This document shows positions 11,396 through 23,336 of a stretch of DNA of 64,000 nucleotides, in pieces. Both the position numbers and the translations under genes were made by a program. The stretch's first letter is position 1, and the number at the start of each line of letters is the position of its first letter. The DNA is from Hydractinia symbiolongicarpus (Eukaryota; Cnidaria; Hydrozoa; Anthoathecata; Hydractiniidae). Where the stretch lies: assembly GCF_029227915.1 (NCBI RefSeq), contig NC_079884.1, positions 14,136,001-14,200,000 of the forward strand. The letters run 5' to 3'. The notes under the pieces are model-generated. The model saw only the letters and a list, made by a program, of their open reading frames with translations, searched no databases and was not told the origin of the DNA.

Positions 11396-14300
11396 TACAA
11401 ATCAAAATAAAATGTTACAACATATTTATTCTCAGAGTCATTCCGATTATTCTATATCCGACTGTATTTCAAGGTGTTCCTTCTTATCGACTTAGACCGA
11501 TAGCCTTTTAAGGGATTCATTACGGTGACATTCACCAATATCTTTTCACAAGCCAATTGACATTTGGAAATAATTATTCACCTGGAAACCAGGAACTTGT
11601 TACCGGATATATCGACATATCACTTACATATACAGTGATTACATAGCATTTCAAAAACTAAGAATTATCACGTTTTTGTGCAAAAGATCTCTTCTTTTTC
11701 CTACTTCAAAAATTCGACCATGTGCTATTTACTTTCCAATTTAAAGTTATTTTAAAGAGAAGAATCATTGCTTACAAATAAAGTAACTGCCCGTTAACTA
11801 AAAAGTTTCAGTAGAATTGAAAAATGTTTAGGTTAAGCGAATTTGCGCGCAAAGAGGGGTTTATTCGTTCTTTAATCAAACAAAAAATGGTAAACATAAA
11901 ACAATAATATATATTTCAATACATCAACGCTTGCCTCAATGTTACTTATTAACAGTCCACTCCCTGTCCTACAAATCACCAATGATCAAAATACATTATC
12001 ATTTCAAACAACAATCTGAAATATTAATATACTTTGTACTTTTCAGATGTTTTAAAAGGAAAAAATTATGTTATTTTTAATTATTTTGCCATACATAAAT
12101 TAGCAATTTGCTAATTAACATTGACTAAAAGTATAATAAAATAAAATATTAACAAATCCTAGTTGACAAAAATACAAAACCAAGTATAATCTAGTCCTAC
12201 AATAACTCTTGCAAGGTTGACATTGCCTTGCGAAAAAGGTAAAGAAAGCTTTCTAGAGAATCACGTGACGATGTAGTTTACGGAAGCGCAGTTGAGGCCA
12301 TCTTTAAATTAAATTGTCTTCGAGTGATCTGGTAGAATTTTAAGGATTTTTTTTAAGTAAAATCCAGAGCAAATTAGGAAAAGCTGGACGTTGCGAATAG
12401 TTCGGGTTGTCCTATGTTCAAGTTCAGCTTCGACTACTGTAATAATTTAAAAATAAAACTTTGAAGTCAAAACAACTAAAAAGATCAAGGTTCGCTGTAA
12501 AAGTTAATATAATTAAATTACCACATATATACATCCCCTGGAAATTGTTTTTATTACTGTCTCCGCAGGAAGTTTCGGGTTCGATGAGGTTTTTCACAGC
12601 AAATATTTTGACAAATCATCTAATATGATCATAATATTGACTTCTTTATTGTCTTCTTTATATATTGCTGATAATCACATCAACAATTTCTCTACAATCA
12701 CCCATCAAGACATTAATGCATTAATTAAAATTTGCAACAAAAACAACAACAAGAGTATAACTCTCATTACTCCGCGACCGACATGCTACGTAAGGTGAAC
12801 TTTATAAATGTGTAGTTCAGCGCCAGCTGCAATTTGTACGTTTTAAAAATGTGGATCTAATAAGATCTGAAGTAGTAACATTTGTGTCAACATCTATAAG
12901 TCTTAAAGTTGCTAAAAACATTGAGAAGCGAACTGATTCTAAAGTTTTGAGTGTGTTGATCTAATAAACCAAAATAGCTTATATTATTACTTTCGGGGAG
13001 GTGAACTTCAATTTTTGTTAACTTAATAAACAGAAACACATGAAAATCTAAATCCACAAAGGTGAACTTATTATTTTCTACGTAAACTTTATGGAGTTGC
13101 GCCATAGGTCTATATTTTCATCGGCTTTTCGACGACCAATCCAATCATTGTTAACGCTCTCATATTAAACCAACCACAACGGCCGTCTTTATACAACAAC
13201 TGCCTTTTAAAAAAAGGGAAAAGAAATATCCAAATTTCTCAGGAATGATTTATGTTACCTTTCGCGACTTTTTGTCATTTTCACGAAAATTGATTTCCGC
13301 AAATGTTATTGGGAAATTCGATTTACAATGGTTTTTCTGCTGATTTACCAAGAACTGGTAAAAACATAGGTAAATTTCAATTTGAACAGTCTTGATTTTA
13401 CGACTGCTACATAAAAGCTTTGCAATCTTTTTTCTTGAAATTCGCTAAATTCAATTCTAGGAAATATTAGGACTTACGAACTTTGCGCAAATTAAATGTG
13501 GAAAAAAATAGTTCTCGGGACAATTAATTTCCTTATGGTACACAAAATGCGTTGGAAAAATTCTACGGGAATCCATCGTAGCCTAGCATCGCTGTTTGTA
13601 TGCTTTTGCAGCACAGCTTGGTTTTAGCGCCCGAAGGTTCTCCATGAACACGATGTAGTAAAGATGATGAAGTCAGCAAAATGTTGTTTTATGACGTCAT
13701 TTTGTTTGAAACGAAGCAAGTATGAACCCATTGAAACAGGCTTAAAACGATGTAGTTAGCTAATATTTTAAATTTTTACAGTTTTGTAACTAGCTAGTTT
13801 AGTTGTTATATGTTTGTACCTATCTATCAAGCTACAAACTTTTTACTGACTTTATGGTTGGCAGAGGATAGATATTTATAGACCTGTTGTGTACTGTACC
13901 TTTTACGTAGTAAAATGGCCATATGTCTGGAATTATAGCGTGTTCATTTAATTCTATTTACGAGAACAAGCTTGGAAATACAGGGTTTTACGAATGTTTA
14001 GAAATTATGTCTGGAGTTAGTGTAAAACGAAAAAACAGTCTTACGAATAAGTAGAAATATTTCGATCACAGATCCTGTAGCGATTTTTGATATCATATCG
14101 AAAAACTTCACAGGCCATGGGATAGAGGTTGTTGTTCTTAAGTAATGAGAAATATTGACTGTATGTTTAAAAGTTTTAGCATTAATAAGGTATTATCACA
14201 TGGTTCATAGTATCTTTTTACTCGATGCATTGCAGCGGGAAATTAATTCCGCACATTACTTCATTAATATAGCGTAGATATAGGTTCCAGCAACAATAGC

Positions 14301-14582
14301 GCAGAAGGATTCTCATCAACACAGAACTAAGACCAAACCTAAGGTTAAAACACTTTTAAAAACATCATGGTAACTAATCTGTGATATCAATGATGCGCTT
14401 TGACAGAGTTACAAATACAGTAACCGTGAATGCAATAAGACCGATGACAACACACAGCGGTTCCACGACAAAGAGAATAGAAATAGGGACAGCAACAACT
14501 GATGTTCGTTTACATCTAAGACATTGATTGAAGAAAAAAATATACATAGAAAGAATAAACTGTTGTTTATATCATTATATGA

Positions 14583-14588
14583 TTTATT
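14583..14588 (-). terminator. Polyadenylation signal of copy 4
   Basis: AATAAA on the minus strand about 90 bp past the copy 4 stop, at the same relative position as after copies 3 and 5. Confidence 0.55.
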
Positions 14589-14676
14589 TGATTATAACAT
14601 AGACAAATTGTATTTAATGCACCTAAAATAATACGTTAATTTCTTTTTCTCTTTTTAAGTAAATTTTATGCTACAT

Positions 14677-15692
14677 TTACAAGGGTTTGGTATAATATTT
14701 TCCATCGTAGAGACAAGCATTCTTCTCCTCGTTGAATTCAAGTCCAGCTGGGCAATTGACACATCCGACAGTGACACCATTCCAGCAAGCAACGTAATGT
14801 TTTGATTGGGAAGGATCTCTAATGTTTCCTTTGAAGTTTGGTCCTCTGCTTGGGCACTCATCAGGGCAGGTGTATGTTGGAACTGGTGCCCATGATTGTG
14901 TAGTGTGACAAGCATCTGAACAAAGATAATGAGGTTAGTCAAAAAATAATTCTTTGTGAAAGGAATAAGTAGCTTCAAACAGAGGTGGAATCCAATACTT
15001 ACCATCCATACTATACAAACATTGATTGCATTCTTTTTTGAATTTCATGTTCATTGGCCAACATGCTTGACAATAAGCTTTTCCACCGACGCATTGTACA
15101 AAATAGTTATCTTTTTTACCATTATTGGGGTGGTCGTAATTGTAATTTCCATCAGAATGGCCAGCACACATGCTGTTGGGACCTATTGGAAAATTGACAA
15201 TTAATACCTTCTTGTCACAAGGTAGAAACCTAAAAAGGTTTCTTAGAAAAGAACTTTAACACACAACAAGTCCAAATGACAGTATTGTGATTAAAATTCA
15301 CTGCTAGGCTATTTCCGTAAGATTTCTCTTCCTTTAAATTAAGCTTGAAAAGTATTGGCTACTTGAGCAATGAGACTTTTTAGTCTGGTGAGGCAATAAA
15401 ATCATATGAAAAAGTTTTATTTGTTATGTTGCGATGAGAAAGAAATGTAAATTTAACAGACTTAAGGATTATGAGATGTCTTTGAACTCCAAGTAAAGTA
15501 GCCAGCCACTAGGTTTTAAAATTACTTACATGGAACAGGCGGAGGTGTTGGTCCAGTAACATCCATGGTAATTGCTCCTAAAGTGAATGAAATACATTTA
15601 TCTCACTGTCATCTTTGGAACGGAGGAATCCAATACTAAAAAGATTTAAGCTTACCTGCAACTAAGGCAAAAAGCACAACTAATGACTTCAT
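14677..15692 (-). CDS. Two-module chitin-binding-like secreted protein, copy 4
   Basis: The exons are 15656-15692, 15530-15577, 15003-15182 and 14677-14915, with the same lengths and phases as the other copies (167 residues). Signal peptide MKSLVVLFALVAGAIT differs at the cleavage site (AIT rather than AFA). Module 1 carries KKDNYFVQC where others have KKENYFVQC or KKESYFVQC. Module 2 ends CLYDGKYYTKPL. Its signal peptide is closest to that of inverted copy 5, in line with their being the two arms of one inverted duplication. Secreted CBM14-type chitin-binding role is inferred. The gene is divergent from copy 5, with 3.2 kb between the two ATGs. Confidence 0.88.
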
Positions 15693-15782
15693 TTTCTATT
15701 TGTATTATGAATATGTAAATCAAATAGACTGATATGTCTTCCTCGTTCTTTTCTTGAATGACAAACACAGCTCTGATAACGA

Positions 15783-15790
15783 CTTAAATA
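15783..15790 (-). promoter_or_regulatory. TATA box of chitin-binding copy 4
   Basis: TATTTAAG on the minus strand about 90 bp upstream of the ATG. The upstream block to about 15,890 matches the other copies (TTACATAAAAATCC, CTAATTATC, ATTACCCGG). Confidence 0.65.
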
Positions 15791-16430
15791 CCCTGTTTTA
15801 AACAATACGTTACATAAAAATCCTTCTAATTATCTAATATAATTTTTTATACTGTTTCTTTATCCGTAATGAATTACCCGGAAAACCTCAACAAGAATAA
15901 CTTTGACGCGTGTGTAGCAACAACTTGCTAAATACAAAAATTACGTCTAAAGATAGTATCTGATTCATCTAAGTGTTCCGATGAAATGGCAATTCCACCA
16001 ACGCAACGAAAACGCATCAATTATCGCTCTAATACTTCAAATGTTTTAGTACTTACCGTTGTTCCATCTAAAGAAAACATTGTACCCCATTTGATATGTG
16101 ATTTGAGTATGGAAAAAAACCGCAAAAGAAATAAGTTAATAAACAAAGACGTTTTGTTTTGGTGGGGGCATTTGATTGCATCCCGTTATAAACCGCCTTT
16201 CAATTCAATATGGCAGCTCAAATGCTTAGGTTAATCCCGTTAAAAAAATGTATCTGGTGATGTGTTTGGTTTTAATGGCTGCTCCTGATGTAATGAAATA
16301 TTCGGCGTTTGGAAAGGCATTTACTTGACAGTGGAACAAAATATATGGTACATAATAAAGAAAAAATGTAAATAAGAGCAAAAAAAACAAAAAAAAACCC
16401 GTATCTCATTACTAACTAGATGATGAGACA

Positions 16431-18294
16431 AGTACGATGTCACTAAAATACCTCACTACACATGACAGACCTTTTGGTCATGCTGCATAAGTTTGATACT
16501 GAATAAGTTTTAATATTAAGGTATTAGACACCGGGCTCCAAGTTCCCATTCCTTCAATTGCCGTAGAAATCGGTCATTTCTTAAACCTTCCTCTTAAATT
16601 TGTATGGAACCATTTGAAACAATTGCAGAATAAAATTCTTTCATTTAGACGAATAATTGCGCTAAAGTTTTGATAGGTGATGAACCGATTTCCCGACTTT
16701 TTCAGATTTTATTTGAAAAACAGGAAAACAGTCAGATTTTCATAATATTTTGGCATGTCATTATTCAAAATATTCAAAGGCCAGAATCTTCAGGTGTTGA
16801 ATAACTTTTATACATTGAGCTATTGGAAAGATGTTGCAGTATACATTTTGCTGTTATATGGGCTTTCACATGCTCATGATTTCAGACGCACTTCCAAAAA
16901 TACAAACAATAAATCATACTGCAATTTATGTATCAAGAGTGTCATACAAATATAAAATTTTATATGTTTATTACAACTCCCATATCTGCGCCAATTTTTC
17001 GTTTCTCAGTTACTCACCTTTTGCAATGCTTCTTGATTTAGCAAAGAGATATTTAAAGGCAAACTCAGTTTTTACACGATATAACTTGATTTATTCGGTC
17101 GTTGAAAAACGTATTGTAACTAAGCTGACTAAATAATAATTGGTAGTTTAGATAAAATGGACTTTTTATCTGCTGGTAAGCCGTCTCCTGGAAAGGAATT
17201 GTTCACTTGAAGCATCTTAAGTTTATTTGGACGATGCTAGTTAGCTTGTTTATTTGAAAAAATGAATTGAAAGTATAACAAAGTTAAAATTGTGATCGAC
17301 TTAGAATATTCACACCGCTTGCCGAAATCTCTGCAGTGAAATGTATGGTCGGGGTTTACAATTTGGCTTTAAAAATTTTGCAGATGGCTTAGAATCCTGC
17401 GGATACAATAATAACATAAATCTCCAGGGAAAGGATTTACAGAAGCTTAATTATGTCAACTTTCACAGCGGACATCTTTTTAAGATTTAATGTTTCCCGC
17501 AATTCATTTCATGAATGCCCTTGAACTTTTTATTAATTTTTTTCTGGATTCAACTTGTTTACGGTTATTCTACGGCTTAAAACAGCTTTAGCACCAACGT
17601 TGAATTTTAATACGCAACCAAATTGTGAATGGAGAACCCTACCGCAAATAATACGTGATAAAAGTTTCATAGCTGTTATGCTCTTTCTGTTAAATATATT
17701 ACTTTCTAAACTGACCAGCCACGTCAATAAATGTTTTTCTTGGGAATAGGCGATTGTTGATCTAACTTATAAGCACGACCAAAAAAGTTGTCGCTCAAGG
17801 CAGGTCAGATTTACCGTTGGGAAAGAAAATTTTTAATAACGCATTTCTACTGACCAAAAAAATTTCTCTAAAGCACAACTGTTATTCTAATGTTTTACAA
17901 CATTTCTTGTTCAATATCTGGCAGTCTTTGTTGCCAACTATAGAGATGATCAACATTCTTGTGTTTTTTGAATGTTATATGAATATGTGTAATACTTCAT
18001 TTTTGTTTGTGGCATTTCATGATAATATCATGTCATTAACGTGCAGTTAATTGAATAAGTTATGAGGATACGTCACAACTATAATACATCCACTCTTTGT
18101 TATTGATACAGGAAATTGTGGGAAGTTTTGATGATGCAGGAATTTGAAAATCGACAATGGTCAAATGGTGTTCTCTAATTAACGCCTCGACTCTCTTTAA
18201 CGCTGTTCCCTAGTTAGTGCTCTTTTAAATAACCGCCTGCCTTAACATTTCATCCTTTGTTAAAATTAATGAGACATTCTCGTGAAATCAGGTT
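16431..18294. other. Spacer at the centre of the inverted duplication
   Basis: This is about 1.9 kb between the arms, upstream of both divergent genes. The right-hand part (about 18,035-18,150) is the unit marker block of copy 5 in reverse complement. The left part has no visible counterpart in the other units. Short open frames (16,755-17,136; 17,533-17,749; 17,817-18,050) have no recognisable domains and I do not call them genes. Confidence 0.5.
18035..18150 (-). repeat. Array-unit conserved non-coding block, unit 5 (inverted)
   Basis: The reverse complement reads CTGTATCAATAACAAAG, GGATGTATTATAGTTGTGAC and GTATCCTCATAAC, as in units 1-3. Its orientation follows that of copy 5. Confidence 0.6.
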
Positions 18295-18811
18295 TGTTTC
18301 TTCATCTAGTTAGTCAAACTACTTTGTCCCATAAGAATTTAAACTACGATATGATTTTTTTGTATTTTCCCTTTGTTATGACCTGCACACATCGCGCCCC
18401 TGTCAAGTAAGTGCCTTAGCAAACGTTGAAAATTTTAAAACATCTTGAGTAGTTATAAAACGGAAACCTCCAGATATGCTACCAATAACGATGGGCAATC
18501 AACATCCCCACCAAAATTACTTTGTTCATTTACTATTTTAACATTTTTTGGTAAACCTCTGCATGCTCATTTCACATATGTCGTACAATATTTTCTTAAA
18601 GCTAAACAACAGCAAGTACAAAACATTTTGAAATATTTGATTAAAATTCGATGCGTTTTGTGATTTTATCGGAACTCTTGCCAACACACCTATAAAAAGT
18701 TATTTTTACTAATGATGTCGTCCGGGTAATGCACTACGGATACAGAAACTATATTAAAAATTATGTAATATAATTAGGAAGATTTTTATGTAACGCATTG
18801 TTTAGAACAGG

Positions 18812-18819
18812 TATTTAAG
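18812..18819 (+). promoter_or_regulatory. TATA box of chitin-binding copy 5
   Basis: TATTTAAG about 100 bp upstream of the copy 5 ATG, then GTCGATATCTCAGCTG, which contains the E-box-like CAGCTG. The upstream block from about 18,720 matches the other promoters in reverse orientation. Confidence 0.65.
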
Positions 18820-18916
18820 TCGATATCTCAGCTGTTATTGTCAATTCAAGAAAAAACGAAAAAGATACATTGGTTTATTTTGATATTAGATTGCACATTC
18901 GTTATACAAAAAGAAA

Positions 18917-19908
18917 ATGAAGTCATTAGTTGTGCTTTTTGCCTTGACTGCAGGTAAGCTTAAATTATTTCAGCATTTTATACAACCGTTTGATACATGA
19001 CGGCGACATAAAAGTATTTCATATTCTTAGGTGCATTTGCCATGGATGGTACTGGACCAACACCTCCACCTGTTCCATGTAAGTTGTTTTAAAATCTTTC
19101 TTTTCGTAACTAACTACTTTACTCGGAGTTTAAATAAGACATCTCGTAATTCTTGAGTCTCGGAAAGTCTTTCTTGTTCTTTATTTGTTTTATTGTCACA
19201 ACACACTGGAGAGTTTAGTCAATCAAGAAGCCTGTTTCTTAAGTCTAATTTAAAAAAAGAGGAATATTAACTAAATAGCGCTGTAGTCATCTCTAATCAT
19301 AATAATTATACTCAGACTTGCTATGGGTTAAAATGAGGTTCTTCTAAGAATCACTTTCTTTCTCATAACAAGGAAGGCGTTAGTTGTTAATTTTCTAATA
19401 GGTCCTAACAGCATGTGTGCTGGCCATTCTGATGGAAATTATAATTACGACCATCCCAGTAATGGTAAAAAAGAGAGCTACTTTGTACAGTGCGTCGGTG
19501 GAAAAGCTTATTGTCAAGCATGTTGGCCAATGAACATGAAATTCAAAAAAGAATGTAACCAATGCTTGTACAGTATGGATGGTAAGAATTAAATTCCATT
19601 TTTGTTTCAGCCTACTTTATTCCTTTCACAAAGCATTATTTTTTGACTAACCTCATTATTTTTACTTAGATGCTTGTCACACTACACAATCATGGGCACC
19701 AGTTCCAACATACACCTGCCCTGATGAGTGCCCAAGCAGAGGACCAAACTTTAAAGGAAACATCAGAGATCCTTCCCAATCAAAACATTACGTTGCTTGC
19801 TGGAATGGTGTTACTGTTGGATGCGTCAACTGCCCAGCTGGACTGGAATTTAACGAGGAGAAGAATGCTTGTCTCTACGAAGGACAATATTACACCAAAC
19901 CCTTGTAA
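18917..19908 (+). CDS. Two-module chitin-binding-like secreted protein, copy 5 (inverted)
   Basis: The exons are 18917-18953, 19031-19078, 19402-19581 and 19670-19908 on the plus strand; total 504 nt, 167 residues. Signal peptide MKSLVVLFALTAGAFA is followed by MDGTGPTPPPVP (Gly where the other copies have Val). Cysteines fall at 29, 34, 59, 66, 69, 80 and 83 (module 1) and at 91, 105, 109, 132, 140, 143 and 156 (module 2). This is the only copy on the plus strand and it forms a head-to-head pair with copy 4. All splice sites are consensus (T|GTAAGT, G|GTAAGA donors). Family assignment to CBM14/peritrophin-like proteins rests on the YxxC and CPxGLxF patterns. Chitin as ligand is inferred. Confidence 0.88.
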
Positions 19909-19994
19909 CATAAAATTTACTTAAAAATAGAAAAAGGGATTAACGTATTATTTTAGGTTTTTGCATTAAATATAATTTGTCCATATTATAATCA

Positions 19995-20000
19995 AATAAA
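19995..20000 (+). terminator. Polyadenylation signal of copy 5
   Basis: AATAAA 87 bp after the stop codon, followed by TCATATAATGATATAAAC, as in the mirror-image position after copy 4. Confidence 0.6.
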
Positions 20001-21121
20001 TCATATAATGATATAAACAACAGTTTATTCTTTCTATGTATATTTTTTTCTTCAATCAATGTCTTAGATGTAAACGAACATCAGTTGTTGCTGTCCCTAC
20101 TTATATTCTCTTTGTCGTGGAACCGCTGTGTGTTGTCATCGGTCTTATTGCATTCACGGTTACTGTATTTGTAACTCTGTCAAAGCGCATCATTTATATC
20201 ACAGATTAGTTATCATGATATTTTTAAGAGTATTTTGACTGTTTAGTTGCCCTTAGTCAATAACTTGGGACTTATGTTGGCTGATAAATTCCGTGGCCTG
20301 ATGCGTGCTGTACCGTACATTTATGTTTTATTATTAAATAATGTTTTTCTGGTATTCACTGGAATAAAAAAGTAGACTATCAAGCCGGTGATGATACTTT
20401 GGCATTTTTAAAACTTTGGCAATGTTAGTATACGCCACTCACTATTATTTATTAGTACCTGGCAGTGTGATGTCTTCTTTATATCTGAAGTTGTTATTGG
20501 CCTAATAGTCGATATGACCGGTGGAGAAATCCACTTAGGAAGATGGAAAATGGAAAAATAGGTTGTTTTGGGTATTTTGCTGACGTCAGCAGAAACTTAG
20601 TTTATCCAGTGGTCTTACCTAAAGTTGCCTCTTTCACATCCGAAGTAATAATAAAGCATGTATTAAAATTTAGCGCACGTTCTCGCCTAAGAGTACCTGT
20701 GACAGAGAAAAGAGTTTAACATTTTTCTTGAGGTTATGAAGAGCTCTCAGTTAAAAACAATTCTTGACCTTCAATTTCTTTTAAAAAATCACATTTAGTT
20801 CAATTAAATTTTGTAGATTTTTGTGAAAAACAGAAACTGCCAATGTTTAAAGTTGAAGAAAAAACTTCCAAAATAAATACTGAATTAGTAGATATTCTTT
20901 TACTATTGAATCTATTAATTTGAAGGTAGAATTAAAATAAATGAAAAATACAAAATACCACTTACAGAAACCTCTCAAAAATTTATTGTCCTTCTCATTT
21001 CTGTTAATTTCTCAGGAAAGCAATTTTTGTAACCTTGCTCGTTCACTACTTTACTACAAAGAAACTTTATAAGAGGAACAATAAAAGTTAATTGCCTATA
21101 ATGTTTGCACTTTACTCTATA

Positions 21122-21232
21122 TTATAATGCCCTTATACGTCTGTCCGTCCGTCTGTCTGTCACACAAAATGGTAGCTTAGCTGCGACGGGCGAACCCGTG
21201 GATTTTTCCACGAGCTAACGACTAATTTTTCT
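21122..21232 (+). repeat. Dispersed repeat, about 110 bp copy
   Basis: The copy runs from TATAATGCCCTTATACG through a GTCTGTCC-rich stretch and CAAAATGGTAGCTTAG to GACGGGCGAACCCGTGG and TTTTTCCACGAGCTAACGAC. The same ordered segments occur at 32,460-32,670 and, inverted, at 58,803-58,925. Internal GTGGA...TCCAC is self-complementary. Confidence 0.7.
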
Positions 21233-22291
21233 AAATTAAACAACAGCTTTTGTGAACCAGACAAATGCAAAGTAAACATAAATGTTTTGCAAATGTAATA
21301 TGTTATGCGCTTATTATGATATGTCCGACTGGTGAATTCCAATATAGTTTGAACAGGATAACTTTCTGGAGCACGGCACACTTCTGAATTCAAGTTAGTT
21401 ATGACAGACTACCCAAATGATGGGCTTATACGCGAGTGTTATCTAAAATATAATAGCATCCATTCAGGAAAAATATTATATCACGCGAAACAAAAAAAGA
21501 AATTGATTTAAATATCGAATTTTATTGATACTTCACACAATATCAACATACCCTTTTATTTCCAATAATATCTAGATTTGCACCTTAAGAAGACATCATT
21601 GATCTAGGATTGTATTTTTAACACTACCAGCCGATGCCTCATATTTCGCTAAGCCTATACATCGGTAAGATTTTATAAAGTCACCACATTAAACCTATGG
21701 AAGGGTGGGTTTATGCTTTTAAAGGCTTACATTCAGAGGTTTTCTGTAGCTGTCTTTTTTCTGTTTGTTCAAAGTCGTTGCTCCGCAGCCTTTTATCCAA
21801 CTTGTTACGGAATCACTATTTCGACATCGTTGTTCGCCCGTTATCATAAAGTAATTGAAGTATTATGTGAAAATGTTCGAGATAACGCCACGCTGAACCA
21901 TATCGAGCAGGTAGACAACATACGACTACTGTTTAAAAGACTAGTCGCTATCCGGGAAAAATTGCACAGGCTCGTATATATCGTCGTGAAATTCTGTTCC
22001 ACATATGTTAACCCGTCACAGCCACAAATCCGAAGCATTTCTTATTTGTGCATTCGTAGCAGAAAGTTGTGCTTCAGCATAATATCTCTATGGCTTCAGC
22101 TACAATTTTTAACAGAATACGGCTAGTTTTATAGAGACAAGTTGTTAGCCGGTGAAATAACCCACTGACCCTCCCTTCGTACATATTCCGGTATTCAGAA
22201 TATTGTCCATCGTACATATCCCGAGTATCACACCCCTAAAAACACTGTCGCTCCATGTATTGTTTTTAACATTGCAGGAAATTCTAAACAA

Positions 22292-22435
22292 AGCTGCGAC
22301 GCAGCCATTTTTATATTCTCCATCTAATAATAGCCGTGTATTGTTTTTCTTTGTGCGAGAAAAAAGACATGCTATGAAAACACGAATTATCTTATAAAAG
22401 GGAAGAGCAAACCCGTAGATTTAACTAACGACTAG
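22292..22435 (+). repeat. Degenerate copy of the dispersed repeat
   Basis: GCTGCGACGCAGCC at the left and GAGCAAACCCGTAGATTTAA then CTAACGACTAG at the right match the family, with the middle altered. It is followed by TACGGGTATTAATA, which resembles the head of the repeat in inverse orientation. Confidence 0.4.
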
Positions 22436-23336
22436 CTATCGACTAGTACGGGTATTAATAAATCAGATTCTGGAGATAAATATTCGTTAACTTTGTTAGT
22501 AGAGGAAAAAAATAAATAAACACAAACGACTCAGAAATCAGGCGACCAAAGCAATTACATAACTTTGTAAATTAATGTAACATGCTTAAACCTTCTAGAT
22601 GAGTTAGGTAGTTGTAGCTGCTGCTGCGGTAGATATACTTTTTAACACATGTCCTGTTGTCAAATCCATAAAGAACATAGGAACAAAAACAAAGGTGCCG
22701 TTTCACGGCAAATAGTACATGAGAGGTCAACTGATATTGAAGTCTTTGTCGATTTAATTTGACAGGTTTTCAGGCATTTGAAGGAAAGCCGCAAATTTTC
22801 ATCTGCACAAAACTTAATCGCATCCAGGAGTCCCTCCCAAATAAAAAAGTGTACACCAGTCCGACGGTAGGAAGAAAGAATGGTGTGAAATCATTCCACT
22901 TTCAAATATTTAATACCATAAAATCGGCATTATAAAAATATATATAAAAAAGGATAATTACTAAAAACTTTTATGTTCAGTTTTTGATTTTTACATCCCC
23001 ATCCAAATAGTCGGGAAAAAAAGCTTGAATCTTTGTCAAAATTTGCATTTCCAATTATATATAGATGTTATTTTTATAAAAGATTCACGCATTTTAAACT
23101 TGTCAATGTTTACTTGTTAAACAAATATTGTGATTTTATCGCAGCGTCTTGAATGCAAGTGCAAATATCGAGACAAAAACCTAACCTGAGTTGCGAAACG
23201 AGTATTTTTTGTTGAAATTGTACAGCTAAGTAGCAACAGAATTGTCGATAAAACTAAATAATGTCGATTAGTAGGCCGATAGCAGCAGTTTTTAGAAGAA
23301 TCGTAAAACTTAGTAACTTGGAATCACCAACAAAAT

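Larger units (their letters stand above)
10293..14676. other. Spacer between copy 3 and copy 4, no gene seen
   Basis: This 4.4 kb contains the copy 3 promoter block, the unit marker block (about 11,275-11,395), the distal unit sequence (about 12,750-13,000, alignable with 7,980-8,290), and the 3' flank of copy 4, which starts the inverted duplication near 14,345. No supported exon is seen. Confidence 0.55.
14345..16430 (+). repeat. Left arm of a ~2 kb inverted duplication (contains copy 4)
   Basis: Read in reverse complement, this stretch aligns with about 18,295-20,240. The match covers the whole gene, the 3' flank (for example GCGCTTTGACAGAGTTAC and GACCGATGACAACACACAGC on the left arm) and about 700 bp upstream of the promoter (ending near CATCTAGTTAGT). 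The upstream part is diverged and has indels. Ends are approximate because they were found by eye. Confidence 0.75.
18295..20240 (-). repeat. Right arm of the inverted duplication (contains copy 5)
   Basis: Reverse-complement partner of about 14,345-16,430. The coding exons, proximal promoter and 3' flank are most similar. Upstream similarity fades and is broken by indels between 18,300 and 18,720. Confidence 0.75.
20241..23336. other. Intergenic region between the two gene arrays
   Basis: No supported gene in about 3.1 kb. It holds one clear dispersed repeat (21,122-21,232) and a degenerate one (about 22,292-22,435). A 137-codon open frame at 21,713-22,126 has no recognisable domain and has a competing frame on the other strand, so I do not call it. 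Confidence 0.5.

Noticed and set aside
16755-17136. Overlapping open frames in the centre of the inverted duplication
   Set aside because: Two frames overlap, there are no domains and no similarity to other units. Consistent with chance in AT-rich DNA.
21713-22126. 137-codon plus-strand open frame with a hydrophobic start
   Set aside because: No recognisable domain, a competing minus-strand frame over the same bases and no clear promoter or poly(A) signal. Not enough to call a gene.
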